From contig CANQUI010000002.1 in NCBI GenBank assembly GCA_947626995.1, positions 1 through 64,000 of the forward strand: a stretch of 64,000 nucleotides of DNA. Direction: 5' to 3'. Positions within the stretch are counted from its first letter, which is position 1. The number at the start of each line of letters is the position of its first letter. This document shows, piece by piece, positions 19,478 through 27,823 of the stretch. Under the pieces are notes generated by a model. The model did not search any database, had not been told where the DNA came from, and saw only the letters and a program-made list of their open reading frames with translations. The translations under genes were made by a program, and so were the position numbers. The DNA comes from an uncultured Eisenbergiella sp. Its GTDB lineage: Bacteria; Bacillota; Clostridia; Lachnospirales; Lachnospiraceae.

Positions 19478-20632
19478 ACGGAGATTCATGAAGACAGGGG
19501 GACAACCGAGAGGATGAGAAAAAGGGAGAAAATCGTTTATCTGCACATCGGCCTGCCCAAAACGGGAACCGCGGCGATTCAGAAATTTCTGACGGAGAAT
19601 CAGGACGTACTGGCCCAAAAGGGATATTGTTATCGCCACATGCCATATACGTATCTGGATCATGCTTCGGCCAAAAAAAACGCCCATTTTCTTGTGGAGA
19701 ATTTTTATAATGAGAATGGCAAAGCGGATCCTGCGGCCAAGAAAGCGCGCATCGAGGATGGTCTGCGTATTGTGGCGCAGTGGCTGGAGGAATACGATCG
19801 CGTCGTTTTGACGGACGAAGTCGTATGGGGCGCTCTGCGCGGCGATAACTGGGAGGATTTTGCGCGCCTGGTACAATTTTGTAAAGAGCAGGGCGCCGTG
19901 CTGAAGATTATCGTATATTTGCGCCGCCAGGATGAGTATATGCTGTCCTGGTGGAAACAGCATATCCGGGACGGGGGCAAAAACGGAAAGCTTCCGGACT
20001 GGGACGCGTTCGTAGAAGAACCGCCCGAGCTGCTGATTCTTGATTTTGCAGAGCATCTTCGCGAGATCGAGCAATATGTCCCCCGGGAGGATATGATTGT
20101 CCGGATCTATGACAGAAATGGGTTCGTCGGGAAAAATCATACGATTTTTTCGGATTTTCTGGATGCCATCGGCCTGGAATTTACGGAGGAGTTTGCGGTC
20201 GAGGAAAAGTTGGTCAACGTCAGTCTGACCGATGATTACGCGGAAATCAAGCGCCTTTTGAACCGGCTGCAGGACAAAAAAAACAAGCAGAAGCATAATG
20301 AGGTCAGCAACTTTTTTAAGCGCCCGGCGGTGAAATGTTCCAGGTTATCCGACTTTCACGAGAAATACAGTCTGCTGACGGAGGAACAAAGCGCTTCGAT
20401 CATGGAAAAGTGTGCAGAGTCAAACGCGCAAGTCCTGGAGCGATATTTCCCGGACAGGGAGAATCTTTTTGGGGCAAACACGTTTCCGAAGGAAAAATGG
20501 ACGATGGAAAATCCGCAGTTTATCGAGAGCGTCATCTGTTATTTCGGGGCGCTTGCGCTGATCCAGGACAGAGAAATCCAAAGGCTTGACGACAGAGTGA
20601 ATCAATTGCTCCACAATGAGGAAAAGGAATGA
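18368..20632 (+). CDS. Tandem two-module PAPS sulfotransferase (first gene)
   Basis: 754 residues made of two homologous sulfotransferase modules (about 1-370 and 388-754) joined by a charged linker. Each module opens with a PAPS 5'-phosphosulfate loop: IVYLHIGMTKTGTSAIQ at residues 3-19 and the LPKTGT version at about 389-405. Each also has a 3'-phosphate site LRRQDEYMLSWWKQ (132-145 in module 1, with R133/R134 and S141) and an IVRIYDRNGFVG segment. Module 1 reads TKTGT where the other three modules read PKTGT. No signal peptide or membrane span is visible, so it should act in the cytoplasm on the polymer before export. The acceptor is unknown. It ends as ATGA on the second gene. Confidence 0.85.
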   Translation: MKIVYLHIGMTKTGTSAIQRFLTDNSEVLAGKGYCYRHMPYPFEDKSVVRRNAHFLVENMYNEKGKLDPAAKKARIEDTLRIIAQWLEEFDHIILTDEAIWNNLRGDNWENFARLKNFCDKQGAALKMIVYLRRQDEYMLSWWKQHIRDGGRLGELPDWETFTEKLHKVLILDYAKHLREIEQYIPREDMIVRIYDRNGFVGQNHTIFSDFLDAIGLEFTEEFAIGKEMVNVSLTDDYAEIKRLLNKLQGKKLCRARNEVSNFFERPAVKCSELSDFDEKYSLLTEEQSVSIMAKYEASNAEILERYFPGRAALFGKKTFPKEKWTTDNPQRIESVILYFGELALGQNQEIQALYEKVNPFRNREEKEPETEIHEDRGTTERMRKREKIVYLHIGLPKTGTAAIQKFLTENQDVLAQKGYCYRHMPYTYLDHASAKKNAHFLVENFYNENGKADPAAKKARIEDGLRIVAQWLEEYDRVVLTDEVVWGALRGDNWEDFARLVQFCKEQGAVLKIIVYLRRQDEYMLSWWKQHIRDGGKNGKLPDWDAFVEEPPELLILDFAEHLREIEQYVPREDMIVRIYDRNGFVGKNHTIFSDFLDAIGLEFTEEFAVEEKLVNVSLTDDYAEIKRLLNRLQDKKNKQKHNEVSNFFKRPAVKCSRLSDFHEKYSLLTEEQSASIMEKCAESNAQVLERYFPDRENLFGANTFPKEKWTMENPQFIESVICYFGALALIQDREIQRLDDRVNQLLHNEEKE
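19529..20632 (+). repeat. Sulfotransferase module 2 of 4
   Basis: Second copy; the matching conserved block starts at 19919, 1158 bases after the one in module 1. Closest to module 4. Confidence 0.85.
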
Positions 20633-21738
20633 AAATCGTTTATCTGCACATCGGTATGCCCAAAACAGGAACCTCGGCGATCCAGCGATTTCTGACAGAT
20701 AATCCGGAAGTTTTGGCCGGGAAGGGGTATTGCTATCGCCACCTGCCATATTCGTTTCCGGATCGGTCATCCCCCAGAAGAAATGCGCATTTCCTTGTGG
20801 AAAATATATATAACGGGAAGGGCAAGCTGGATCTTCCCACAAAGAGAGCGCGCATGGAAGACACCTTGCGTATCATTGCGCAATGGCTGGAGGAATTCGA
20901 TCACATCATTCTGACGGACGAAGCCATCTGGAATAATTTGCGCGGCGATACCTGGGAGGATTTTGCGCGGCTGAAAAAATTTTGCCAAGAGCAGGGCGCT
21001 GCGCTGAAGATTATCGTATATTTGCGCCGCCAGGATGAGTATATGCTGTCCTGGTGGAAACAGCATATCCGGGACGGGGGTAAAAACGGAAGGCTTCCGG
21101 ACTGGGAAACGTTCACGGAAAAGCTGCACAAGCTGATCATCCTGGATTACGAAAAACATCTTCGCGAGATCGAGCAATACATTCCCAGGGAGGATCTGAT
21201 CGTCCGGATCTATGACAGAAACGGGTTCGTAGGGAAAACCCATACGATTTATTCGGACTTTCTGGATGCCATCGGCCTGGAATTTACGGAGGAGTTTGTG
21301 ATCGGGAAAGCGATGGTCAACGTCAGCCTGACAAATGATTATGCGGAAATCAAACGCCTTTTGAACCGGCTGCAGGGCCGTGAATACAACCGGGCGCGGA
21401 ATGATATCAGCAATTTTTTTGAGCGTCCGGCGGTGAAATGTTCCGCATTATCCGGCTATGAGGAGAGATACAGTCTGCTGACGGAGGAACAAAGCGTTTC
21501 GATCATGGCAAAGTATGCAGCATCCAACGCGAAGCTCCTGGAGCGATATTTCCCGGGCAGGGCAGCGCTTTTTGGGAAAAAAATGTTCCCGAAAGAAAAA
21601 TGGACGCCGGACAATCCGCAGCTGCTTGAGAGCATCATCCTTTATTTCGGGGAGCTTGCGCTGATCCAGAACCGGGAAATCCAGGCGCTTTACGAGAAAG
21701 TGAATCCCCTCCGAAACCGGGAGGAGAAGGAACCGGAA
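20629..21738 (+). repeat. Sulfotransferase module 3 of 4
   Basis: Third copy, first module of the second gene; conserved block at 21022. Closest to module 1. Confidence 0.85.
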
Positions 21739-23010
21739 ACGGAAAAGGGGATTCATGAAGACAGGGGGACAACAGAGAGGATGAGAAAAAAGAGGAAAAT
21801 CGTTTATCTGCACATAGGCCTGCCCAAAACGGGAACCTCGGCGCTCCAGAAATTCCTGACGGAGAATCAGGACGTACTGGCCAAAAAGGGGTATTGTTAT
21901 CGCCACATGCCATATAAGTATTCGGATAAAGCTCTGGTCAGAAGAAACGCCCATTTCCTTGTGGAAAATCTTTATGACGAAAACGGCAGCCCGGATCCTG
22001 CGGCAAAGAAAGCGCGCATTGAAGATTCGCTGCATATCATTGCGCAGTGGATGAAGAAATTCGATCGCATCCTTCTGACGGACGAAGCCCTCTGGAATAA
22101 TTTGCACGGCGATAACTGGGAGGATTTTGCCCGGCTGGTACAATTTTGTAAAGAGCAGGGCGCTTCGCTGAAGATTATCGTATATTTGCGCCGCCAGGAT
22201 GAGTATATGCTGTCCTGGTGGAAACAGCATATCCGCTACGGAGGCAAACGCGGAAGGCTTCCGGACTGGGATGTGTTCGTAGAAAAGCTGCACAAGGTGC
22301 TGGTTTTGGATTATGCAAAGCATCTTCGCGAGATCGAGCAATACATTCCCAAAGAAGATATGATCGTCCGCATCTACGACAGAAACGGGTTTGTCGGGAA
22401 AAACCATACGATTTATTCGGATTTTCTGGATGCCGTCGGCCTGGAATTTACGGATCAGTTCTCGATCAATGAAATGATGGTCAACATCAGTCTGACCGAT
22501 GATTACGCGGAAATCAAGCGCCTTTTGAACGGGCTGCAGGACAGGAAATGCAACCGGTCGCGGAATGAGGTAAGCAACTTTTTTGAGTGCCCGGCGACGG
22601 AATGTTCCGCATTATCCGACTTTCACGAGAAATACAGTCTGCTGACGGAGGAACAAAGCGTTTCGATCATGGCAAAGTATGAAGCATCCAACGCAGAGGT
22701 CCTGGAGCGATACTTCCCGGGCAGGGCAGAGCTTTTTGGAAAAAAAACGTTCTCCAAAGAAAAATGGACGATGGAGAATCCGCAGCTTATCGAGAGCGTC
22801 ATCCTTTATTTCGGGGCGCTTGCGCTGATGCAGAACAGAAAAATTCAAAGCCTGAACGACAAAGTGAATCGCCTCCTGAATCCTGAGGAAGAGGAACCGG
22901 AAAAGAAACCGGAAGAGGATCCCCGTAAGGATAAGGAAATCGCCCGGCCGGAGAAAAAAATTTTAAAATTCGCCAAAAGAGTCTATAAAAAACTCACAAA
23001 AAAGGCATGA
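20629..23010 (+). CDS. Tandem two-module PAPS sulfotransferase (second gene)
   Basis: 793 residues with the same plan: modules at about 1-370 and 390-755, each with the KTGT phosphosulfate loop (HIGMPKTGTSAIQ, HIGLPKTGTSALQ) and the LRRQDEYMLSWWKQ site, plus a lysine-rich tail (KILKFAKRVYKKLTKKA) absent from the first gene. The linker matches that of the first gene almost word for word (REEKEPETE...HEDRGTTERMRK), so the whole two-module gene was duplicated. Module 1 pairs with module 3 and 2 with 4. Stop and start overlap (ATGA) means coupled translation. The basic tail could tether the protein to anionic lipid or polymer; that is inference. Confidence 0.85.
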   Translation: MKIVYLHIGMPKTGTSAIQRFLTDNPEVLAGKGYCYRHLPYSFPDRSSPRRNAHFLVENIYNGKGKLDLPTKRARMEDTLRIIAQWLEEFDHIILTDEAIWNNLRGDTWEDFARLKKFCQEQGAALKIIVYLRRQDEYMLSWWKQHIRDGGKNGRLPDWETFTEKLHKLIILDYEKHLREIEQYIPREDLIVRIYDRNGFVGKTHTIYSDFLDAIGLEFTEEFVIGKAMVNVSLTNDYAEIKRLLNRLQGREYNRARNDISNFFERPAVKCSALSGYEERYSLLTEEQSVSIMAKYAASNAKLLERYFPGRAALFGKKMFPKEKWTPDNPQLLESIILYFGELALIQNREIQALYEKVNPLRNREEKEPETEKGIHEDRGTTERMRKKRKIVYLHIGLPKTGTSALQKFLTENQDVLAKKGYCYRHMPYKYSDKALVRRNAHFLVENLYDENGSPDPAAKKARIEDSLHIIAQWMKKFDRILLTDEALWNNLHGDNWEDFARLVQFCKEQGASLKIIVYLRRQDEYMLSWWKQHIRYGGKRGRLPDWDVFVEKLHKVLVLDYAKHLREIEQYIPKEDMIVRIYDRNGFVGKNHTIYSDFLDAVGLEFTDQFSINEMMVNISLTDDYAEIKRLLNGLQDRKCNRSRNEVSNFFECPATECSALSDFHEKYSLLTEEQSVSIMAKYEASNAEVLERYFPGRAELFGKKTFSKEKWTMENPQLIESVILYFGALALMQNRKIQSLNDKVNRLLNPEEEEPEKKPEEDPRKDKEIARPEKKILKFAKRVYKKLTKKA
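21796..22893 (+). repeat. Sulfotransferase module 4 of 4
   Basis: Fourth copy, second module of the second gene; conserved block at 22186, 1164 bases after that of module 3. Closest to module 2. Confidence 0.85.
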
Positions 23011-23020
23011 GAGGCGTTTT

Positions 23021-23809
23021 ATGAAACTGGATCTGCATATTCATACAACGGCGTCCGACGGCCAGTATACGCCGTCGGAGATCGCTGCGAAAGCGGCGCA
23101 GCTTGGCCTGTCCGTGTTTGCCATCACAGACCATGATACCGTGGCCGGGATCGCGGAGGGCCGGCGGGCGGCAGAAAAGCTTGGGATCTTCATGCTCTCC
23201 GGCATCGAGATCAGCACATTTGACAAAGAGGAGATCCACATGCTCGGCTATGGGATTGAGGAGACAAACGCCCGGCTGCTTTTTTGGTGCAGGGCCTTTG
23301 CCGCAGAGCGTGAGGGACGCGGAAGGAAAATGTGTGATTACCTGGCAGGGCTTGGGATTTCGGTGGACTGGGATGAGATATTAGAGATTGCCGGAGAAGC
23401 GAACATCAGCAGGCCGCATTTTGCGGCGTATCTGCAAAGGCATGGTTATGTAAGGGAGCGCAAGGAGGCGTTTCAGAAATACCTGGACACGCCGGAATTC
23501 CACAGGGCGACCGACAGAACGCTTCCAACGCCCGAGGAAGCGATTGATCTCATCCATCAGGCGGGCGGCAGGGCGGTGCTTGCACATCCGGGGCTTTTGA
23601 AGATGTCCGATGAAAACCAGGAGCGGCTGATACGCCGCTGCCGGGAACACGGCCTCGACGGACTGGAATGTTACTATGGGAAACACACAAAGGAACAGAC
23701 GTCGTATTATCTTGGCCTGGCAAAGGAATTGGGCCTTATGGTGACCGCCGGTTCGGATTTTCACGGAGAAAAAGTAAAACCGGATGTGAAACTGGGCATG
23801 GAACGATAA
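23021..23809 (+). CDS. PHP-domain phosphoesterase, candidate PAP (3',5'-ADP) phosphatase
   Basis: PHP metallophosphoesterase of the TrpH/YciV type, 262 residues. Metal-binding motifs: DLHIHTTASDG at residues 4-14, AITDHDTV, GIEIS, VLAHPG and GSDFHG near the end. Characterised relatives hydrolyse the 3'-phosphate of 3',5'-nucleotide bisphosphates (Chromobacterium CV1693) or short RNAs. As last gene of an operon that consumes PAPS, it is well placed to remove PAP, the inhibitory by-product of sulfotransferases. The PAP role is inferred from context and the fold is clear. Only 10 bases separate it from the sulfotransferase gene. Confidence 0.82.
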   Translation: MKLDLHIHTTASDGQYTPSEIAAKAAQLGLSVFAITDHDTVAGIAEGRRAAEKLGIFMLSGIEISTFDKEEIHMLGYGIEETNARLLFWCRAFAAEREGRGRKMCDYLAGLGISVDWDEILEIAGEANISRPHFAAYLQRHGYVRERKEAFQKYLDTPEFHRATDRTLPTPEEAIDLIHQAGGRAVLAHPGLLKMSDENQERLIRRCREHGLDGLECYYGKHTKEQTSYYLGLAKELGLMVTAGSDFHGEKVKPDVKLGMER

Positions 23810-23815
23810 GAGGGC

Positions 23816-23844
23816 TTGACAAACTTCTCCAAATGTATTATGCT
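23816..23844 (+). promoter_or_regulatory. Promoter of the aldolase gene
   Basis: TTGACA at 23816-23821 and TATGCT at 23839-23844, spacer 17, only six bases after the PHP stop. It gives the next gene its own start of transcription. Confidence 0.6.
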
Positions 23845-23920
23845 GTCAAAAGCGGACTTTAATGGTTTAAAGTGTGAAAAGAGCCCCACAGGGCGGACAC
23901 CATACGAGGAGGAGAAAAAG

Positions 23921-24904
23921 ATGAGTCGCAGCAGGCAGGGATCGATCGTGTCCTATCGTCCGGATATCAAGGTGCTGGACTGCACATTGCGGGACGGAGG
24001 GCTGGTCAACAATTTTTATTTTACGGATGAATTTGTAAAGGATCTGTATCTGACCAATCTCAAGGCCGGCATTGATTATATGGAATTCGGATACAAAGCG
24101 TCCCAGGAGATTTTTGACCCGAACAAATTCGGCAAATGGAAATTCTGCAGGGAACAGGATATCCGCAGCATCGTCGGCGACAATAAGACGGATATGAAAA
24201 TTTCCGTGATGGCGGATGTGGGCAGGACCGATTATAAAAAGGATATTCCAAACCGCAAGGACAGCGTTGTGGATATGATCCGGGTGGCCACTTATATCAA
24301 CACCATACCGGCCGCCATAGAAATGCTGGAGGACGCCAAAAATAAGGGATATGAAACGACGGTGAACATTATGGCGGTCTCCAAGGTAAACGATCAGGAC
24401 CTGGAGAGCGGACTGGAACTGCTGGCGCAAAGCAGCGCGGACATTATTTATGTGGTGGACAGCTTCGGCGCCTTTTATCCGGAACAGATGGAGCGGCTGT
24501 GCTATAAATATCTGGATATCGCCGCAAAATATAACAAAAAGCTGGGCATCCATGCGCACAACAACCAGCAGCTGGCCTTTGCCAACACCATCGAGGCGCT
24601 TTCTCTGGGCGTGAGCTATCTGGACGCCACCGTGAGCGGAATGGGCCGCGGCGCGGGAAACTGCTATATGGAACTGCTTTTGGGCTTTTTGCGCAATCCC
24701 CGGTACAATAAAGTGGCGGTCATGAATTTTGTGGAAAAGCATATCCGAAAACTGAAAGAGGAGGGCGCGGTATGGGGCTATGACATTCCGTATCTGCTCA
24801 CCGGGATTTTGAACACCCATCCCTCTTCCGCCATCCGATTCATACAGGAGAACCGGACGGATTACGCGATGTTTTATCAGGAACTGATTGACAATGCGCT
24901 TTGA
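23921..24904 (+). CDS. DRE-TIM metallolyase / 4-hydroxy-2-oxovalerate aldolase-like protein
   Basis: TIM-barrel protein of the HMG-CoA-lyase/aldolase superfamily, 327 residues. Seen: catalytic-type Arg-Asp in LDCTLRDGG (about residues 13-21), YMEFGYK, VDSFGAFYPEQM, and the metal-binding His pair in GIHAHNNQQLAFAN. The C-terminal communication domain of DmpG is missing; the C-terminus is instead a short helical tail. It probably cleaves or makes a C-C bond on a 2-oxo acid, but the substrate is unknown. ATG 23921 follows AGGAGGAG. The longer frame from 23816 begins inside the promoter. It could supply a precursor for the upstream polymer operon; nothing in the sequence proves that. Confidence 0.8.
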   Translation: MSRSRQGSIVSYRPDIKVLDCTLRDGGLVNNFYFTDEFVKDLYLTNLKAGIDYMEFGYKASQEIFDPNKFGKWKFCREQDIRSIVGDNKTDMKISVMADVGRTDYKKDIPNRKDSVVDMIRVATYINTIPAAIEMLEDAKNKGYETTVNIMAVSKVNDQDLESGLELLAQSSADIIYVVDSFGAFYPEQMERLCYKYLDIAAKYNKKLGIHAHNNQQLAFANTIEALSLGVSYLDATVSGMGRGAGNCYMELLLGFLRNPRYNKVAVMNFVEKHIRKLKEEGAVWGYDIPYLLTGILNTHPSSAIRFIQENRTDYAMFYQELIDNAL

Positions 24905-24946
24905 CTGCCCGTTTCTTTCTTTGAAACAGGATCCCAATACAATCTC

Positions 24947-24975
24947 TCGACGAACATCCCCTCTTGTGATATACT
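24947..24975 (+). promoter_or_regulatory. Extended -10 promoter of the GTPase-nuclease fusion
   Basis: TCGACG at 24947-24952, spacer 17, TATACT at 24970-24975 with a TGA just before it (extended -10). It is followed by a short leader and a strong GGGAGGGG site. Confidence 0.55.
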
Positions 24976-25009
24976 GAAACACGTATCAATCACGGGAGGG
25001 GATGTTTTC

Positions 25010-27784
25010 ATGGGCGAACAGGATGACAAAAGAGCAAAAAAGCAGATCTGCGTCGGTTTGCTGGCCCATGTGGACGCCGGCAAGACGACCCTGGCGGAAA
25101 ACATTCTGTATACCGCCGGCGTCATTCGCAAAATGGGGCGGGTGGACCACCGGGACACTTTTTTTGACACACAGGAAATGGAGCGGGAAAGAGGGATCAC
25201 GATTTTTTCCAAACAGGCCGTCTTTTCGTTGGGAGAGATGCAAATCACCCTGCTGGACACGCCGGGACACGCGGATTTTTCCGCGGAGATGGAGCGTACG
25301 CTGCAGGTGTTGGACTACGCGGTCCTTTTGGTCAGCGGCCCCGACGGCGTGCAGAGTCATCTGGAGACGCTCTGGCGGCTGCTTTCCCGTTATCGGATCC
25401 CGGTCTTTTTGTTTATCAATAAGATGGACCAGCCCGGGACAAATCAGGACGCGCTGCTTTCCCTGCTGCAATCCCGTCTGGACAGCCGGTGCGTCGCGTT
25501 TTCGGTTCCGGGCAGGAGCCTGCCGCAGGAAGAAGCCCTGTCCTTGCGGGAACCGGAATATCCGGAGACATTCTGGGAGAACATCGCGGTCTGCGACGAC
25601 GGTCTGTTGGAGCGGTATCTGGCAGGAGAGCAAATCGGGACGGAGGACGTGGCGAATCTGATCCGGCAGCGGAAGCTGTTTCCCTGTTATTTTGGCTCCG
25701 CCCTCAAGGATTTTGGCGTAAAGGAACTGCTGCAGGGGCTTTTTTTCTATCTGCGGCAGCCCAAACGGTCGGAATCGTTTGGCGCGCGGGTCTTTAAGAT
25801 TTCCCGGGACAGCCGCGGCTGCCGCCTGACGCACTTAAAAGTCACCGGCGGGTGCCTAAAGGCCAGGACGGTGCTGCGCGGCCGGACGGATACGGACGAA
25901 AATGAGGCGGTCTGGGAGGAAAAGGCGGATCAGATCCGTCTGTATTCCGGAGAAGGGTATCGTACGATCCCGGAGGCGGAGGCGGGAACGGTCTGCGCGG
26001 TGACGGGGCTTTCCCATACGTTTGCCGGACAGGGGCTGGGAGAGGAAACAACGCCCGTATTGCCGCTGTTAGAGCCGGTCATGTCCTATCGGATCGAACC
26101 CGAAGAAGAGGAGAAGGCTTCGGATCTTTTCACGCTGTATCAGCGGCTGAAACAACTGGAAGAGGAACAGCCGGAGCTGTCCTTACTCTGGGAAGAAGAA
26201 ACCGGTCAGATCTGCGCCAGGATCATGGGAGAGGTACAGATCGAGGCGCTAAGGGAACTGATCCGGGAGCGTTTCGGTGTGAAAACCCGTTTCTCGCAGG
26301 GCCGTATCCTATACAGGGAAACCATCGACGGGTGCGTGGAGGGCGTGGGACATTTTGAACCGCTGCGCCATTATGCGGAGGTGCATCTTTTGCTGGAGGG
26401 CGCTGCGCCCGGCAGCGGCCTTTCTTTTTCCAGCGCCCTTTCGGAGGATGAGCTGGACCGAAACTGGCAGCGCCTCATCCTGTCCCATCTGGAACGGACG
26501 AAGCATCGGGGCGTACTGACGGGCGGCCAGCTGACGGATTTAAAGATCACGCTGGTCGCGGGGCGCGCGCATCCAAAGCATACGGAGGGCGGCGATTTTG
26601 CCCAGGCCACGGAACGGGCACTGCGTCAGGGACTGATGAAGGCGCATAATATCTTATTGGAACCGGTTTATGCGTTCCGGCTTACGGTGCCCGAAAAGAA
26701 CGTGGGCCGGGCCATGAGCGATCTGCAAAAACAAAACGCCCGCTTCGCCCTGCCGCAGGCGGAAGGGGAGTTTCGTGTGCTGACCGGCCGCGTGCCGGCG
26801 GCGGAGGCGGCCGGTTACCAGAGGGAGGTTTCGGCCTATACCGGCGGCCGGGGACAGTTCCTTTGCACGTTTGCGGGGTATGAACCCTGTCACAATGCCG
26901 GGCAGGTCATCGAGGATATGGGGTACGATCCCAACGCCGATCTGAAAAATCCCGTGTCGTCGGTTTTTTGTACACACGGAGCGGGATTTGTGGTATCATG
27001 GGATCAGGTGGAACAGTATATGCACCTGGAAAGCCGGCTTTTGCCAAAGCAGGACGATGCCGATGGCCCTGCCCGGCCGCCATACGGGGCGCAGAAAGAA
27101 AACGCCGGAGGTTTTGCTGCGACGCAGGAAGAACTGGAGGAGATTTTTTACCGCACCTACCGGCCCGCCGGGCAGGATCGGCCCGGATATAAAAAGAAGC
27201 GTTTCGACGAGGTGTCTTTGAAAAACCGCGGCCAGACACAACGGCCGGTACAGGAGACCTATCTGCTGGTGGACGGGTATAACATCATTTTTTCCCAGGA
27301 TGCGCTCAAGGAGCTGGCGGCCGCCGATCTGGGCAGCGCCCGGCAGCGGCTGATGGACGCGCTGTCCAACTATCAGGGCTTTTGGGGCGGTACGCTGATT
27401 CTGGTGTTCGACGCCTATCGGGTGGAGGGGCACGCAGAGAGCGTGAACCGGTACCATAATATTTACGTGGTGTTTACCAGGGAGGCGGAGACGGCGGACC
27501 AGTATATTGAAAGGACGGTCCATCGGATCGGGAAGAACGCGTCCGTTACGGTGGCCACCTCCGACGCCCTGGAGCAGGTGATCATTTACGCGCAGGGCGC
27601 GAGGCGGATGTCCGCCGGAGAGCTCTGGGAAGAACTGGAGCGGACCCGGCAGCAGATCCGGGAGACCTGGGAGAAACAAAGGGAATCAAAAAAGAATTAT
27701 CTGTTCGACCAGCTGTCGGAAGAGATGGCCGGGAGGATGGAAGAGATACGGCTGGGAAAAAGAGAGTTTGATTCAAAGAGCTGA
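25010..27784 (+). CDS. TetM/EF-G-like translation GTPase fused to a Rae1/YacP-like NYN ribonuclease domain
   Basis: 924 residues. Residues 1 to about 660 are a ribosomal-protection-type GTPase: GLLAHVDAGKTTLAENILY at about 13-31, DTPGHADFSAEMERT, NKMDQPGTN, and EF-G domain IV/V-like blocks (GRVPAAEAAGYQREVSAYTG, then GRGQFLCTFAGYEP). A low-complexity linker follows, then from about residue 750 an NYN/PIN-like domain (ETYLLVDGYNIIF, LILVFDAYRVEG, VVFTREAETADQYIERT, VTVATSDALEQ) like Bacillus YacP/Rae1, which cleaves mRNA in the ribosomal A site. So a factor that enters the A site carries an A-site-type nuclease. The acidic residues D of VDGYN, D of VFDAYR, E/D of EAETADQ and D of TSD, expected in the active site, are present. 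Tetracycline resistance is not implied. Confidence 0.88.
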   Translation: MGEQDDKRAKKQICVGLLAHVDAGKTTLAENILYTAGVIRKMGRVDHRDTFFDTQEMERERGITIFSKQAVFSLGEMQITLLDTPGHADFSAEMERTLQVLDYAVLLVSGPDGVQSHLETLWRLLSRYRIPVFLFINKMDQPGTNQDALLSLLQSRLDSRCVAFSVPGRSLPQEEALSLREPEYPETFWENIAVCDDGLLERYLAGEQIGTEDVANLIRQRKLFPCYFGSALKDFGVKELLQGLFFYLRQPKRSESFGARVFKISRDSRGCRLTHLKVTGGCLKARTVLRGRTDTDENEAVWEEKADQIRLYSGEGYRTIPEAEAGTVCAVTGLSHTFAGQGLGEETTPVLPLLEPVMSYRIEPEEEEKASDLFTLYQRLKQLEEEQPELSLLWEEETGQICARIMGEVQIEALRELIRERFGVKTRFSQGRILYRETIDGCVEGVGHFEPLRHYAEVHLLLEGAAPGSGLSFSSALSEDELDRNWQRLILSHLERTKHRGVLTGGQLTDLKITLVAGRAHPKHTEGGDFAQATERALRQGLMKAHNILLEPVYAFRLTVPEKNVGRAMSDLQKQNARFALPQAEGEFRVLTGRVPAAEAAGYQREVSAYTGGRGQFLCTFAGYEPCHNAGQVIEDMGYDPNADLKNPVSSVFCTHGAGFVVSWDQVEQYMHLESRLLPKQDDADGPARPPYGAQKENAGGFAATQEELEEIFYRTYRPAGQDRPGYKKKRFDEVSLKNRGQTQRPVQETYLLVDGYNIIFSQDALKELAAADLGSARQRLMDALSNYQGFWGGTLILVFDAYRVEGHAESVNRYHNIYVVFTREAETADQYIERTVHRIGKNASVTVATSDALEQVIIYAQGARRMSAGELWEELERTRQQIRETWEKQRESKKNYLFDQLSEEMAGRMEEIRLGKREFDSKS

Positions 27785-27823
27785 CCGGTTTTGGCAGACG
27801 GACCCACAGAGAGACAGGATAAC

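Noticed and set aside
21448..22407. Long minus-strand frames opposite the sulfotransferase genes (also 19187-20296)
   Set aside because: They repeat in step with the sense-strand modules and have no ribosome site or domain; they are shadows of the repeats.
25010..27784. Tetracycline resistance gene
   Set aside because: The GTPase is TetM-like but diverged and fused to a nuclease domain; resistance cannot be claimed from this.
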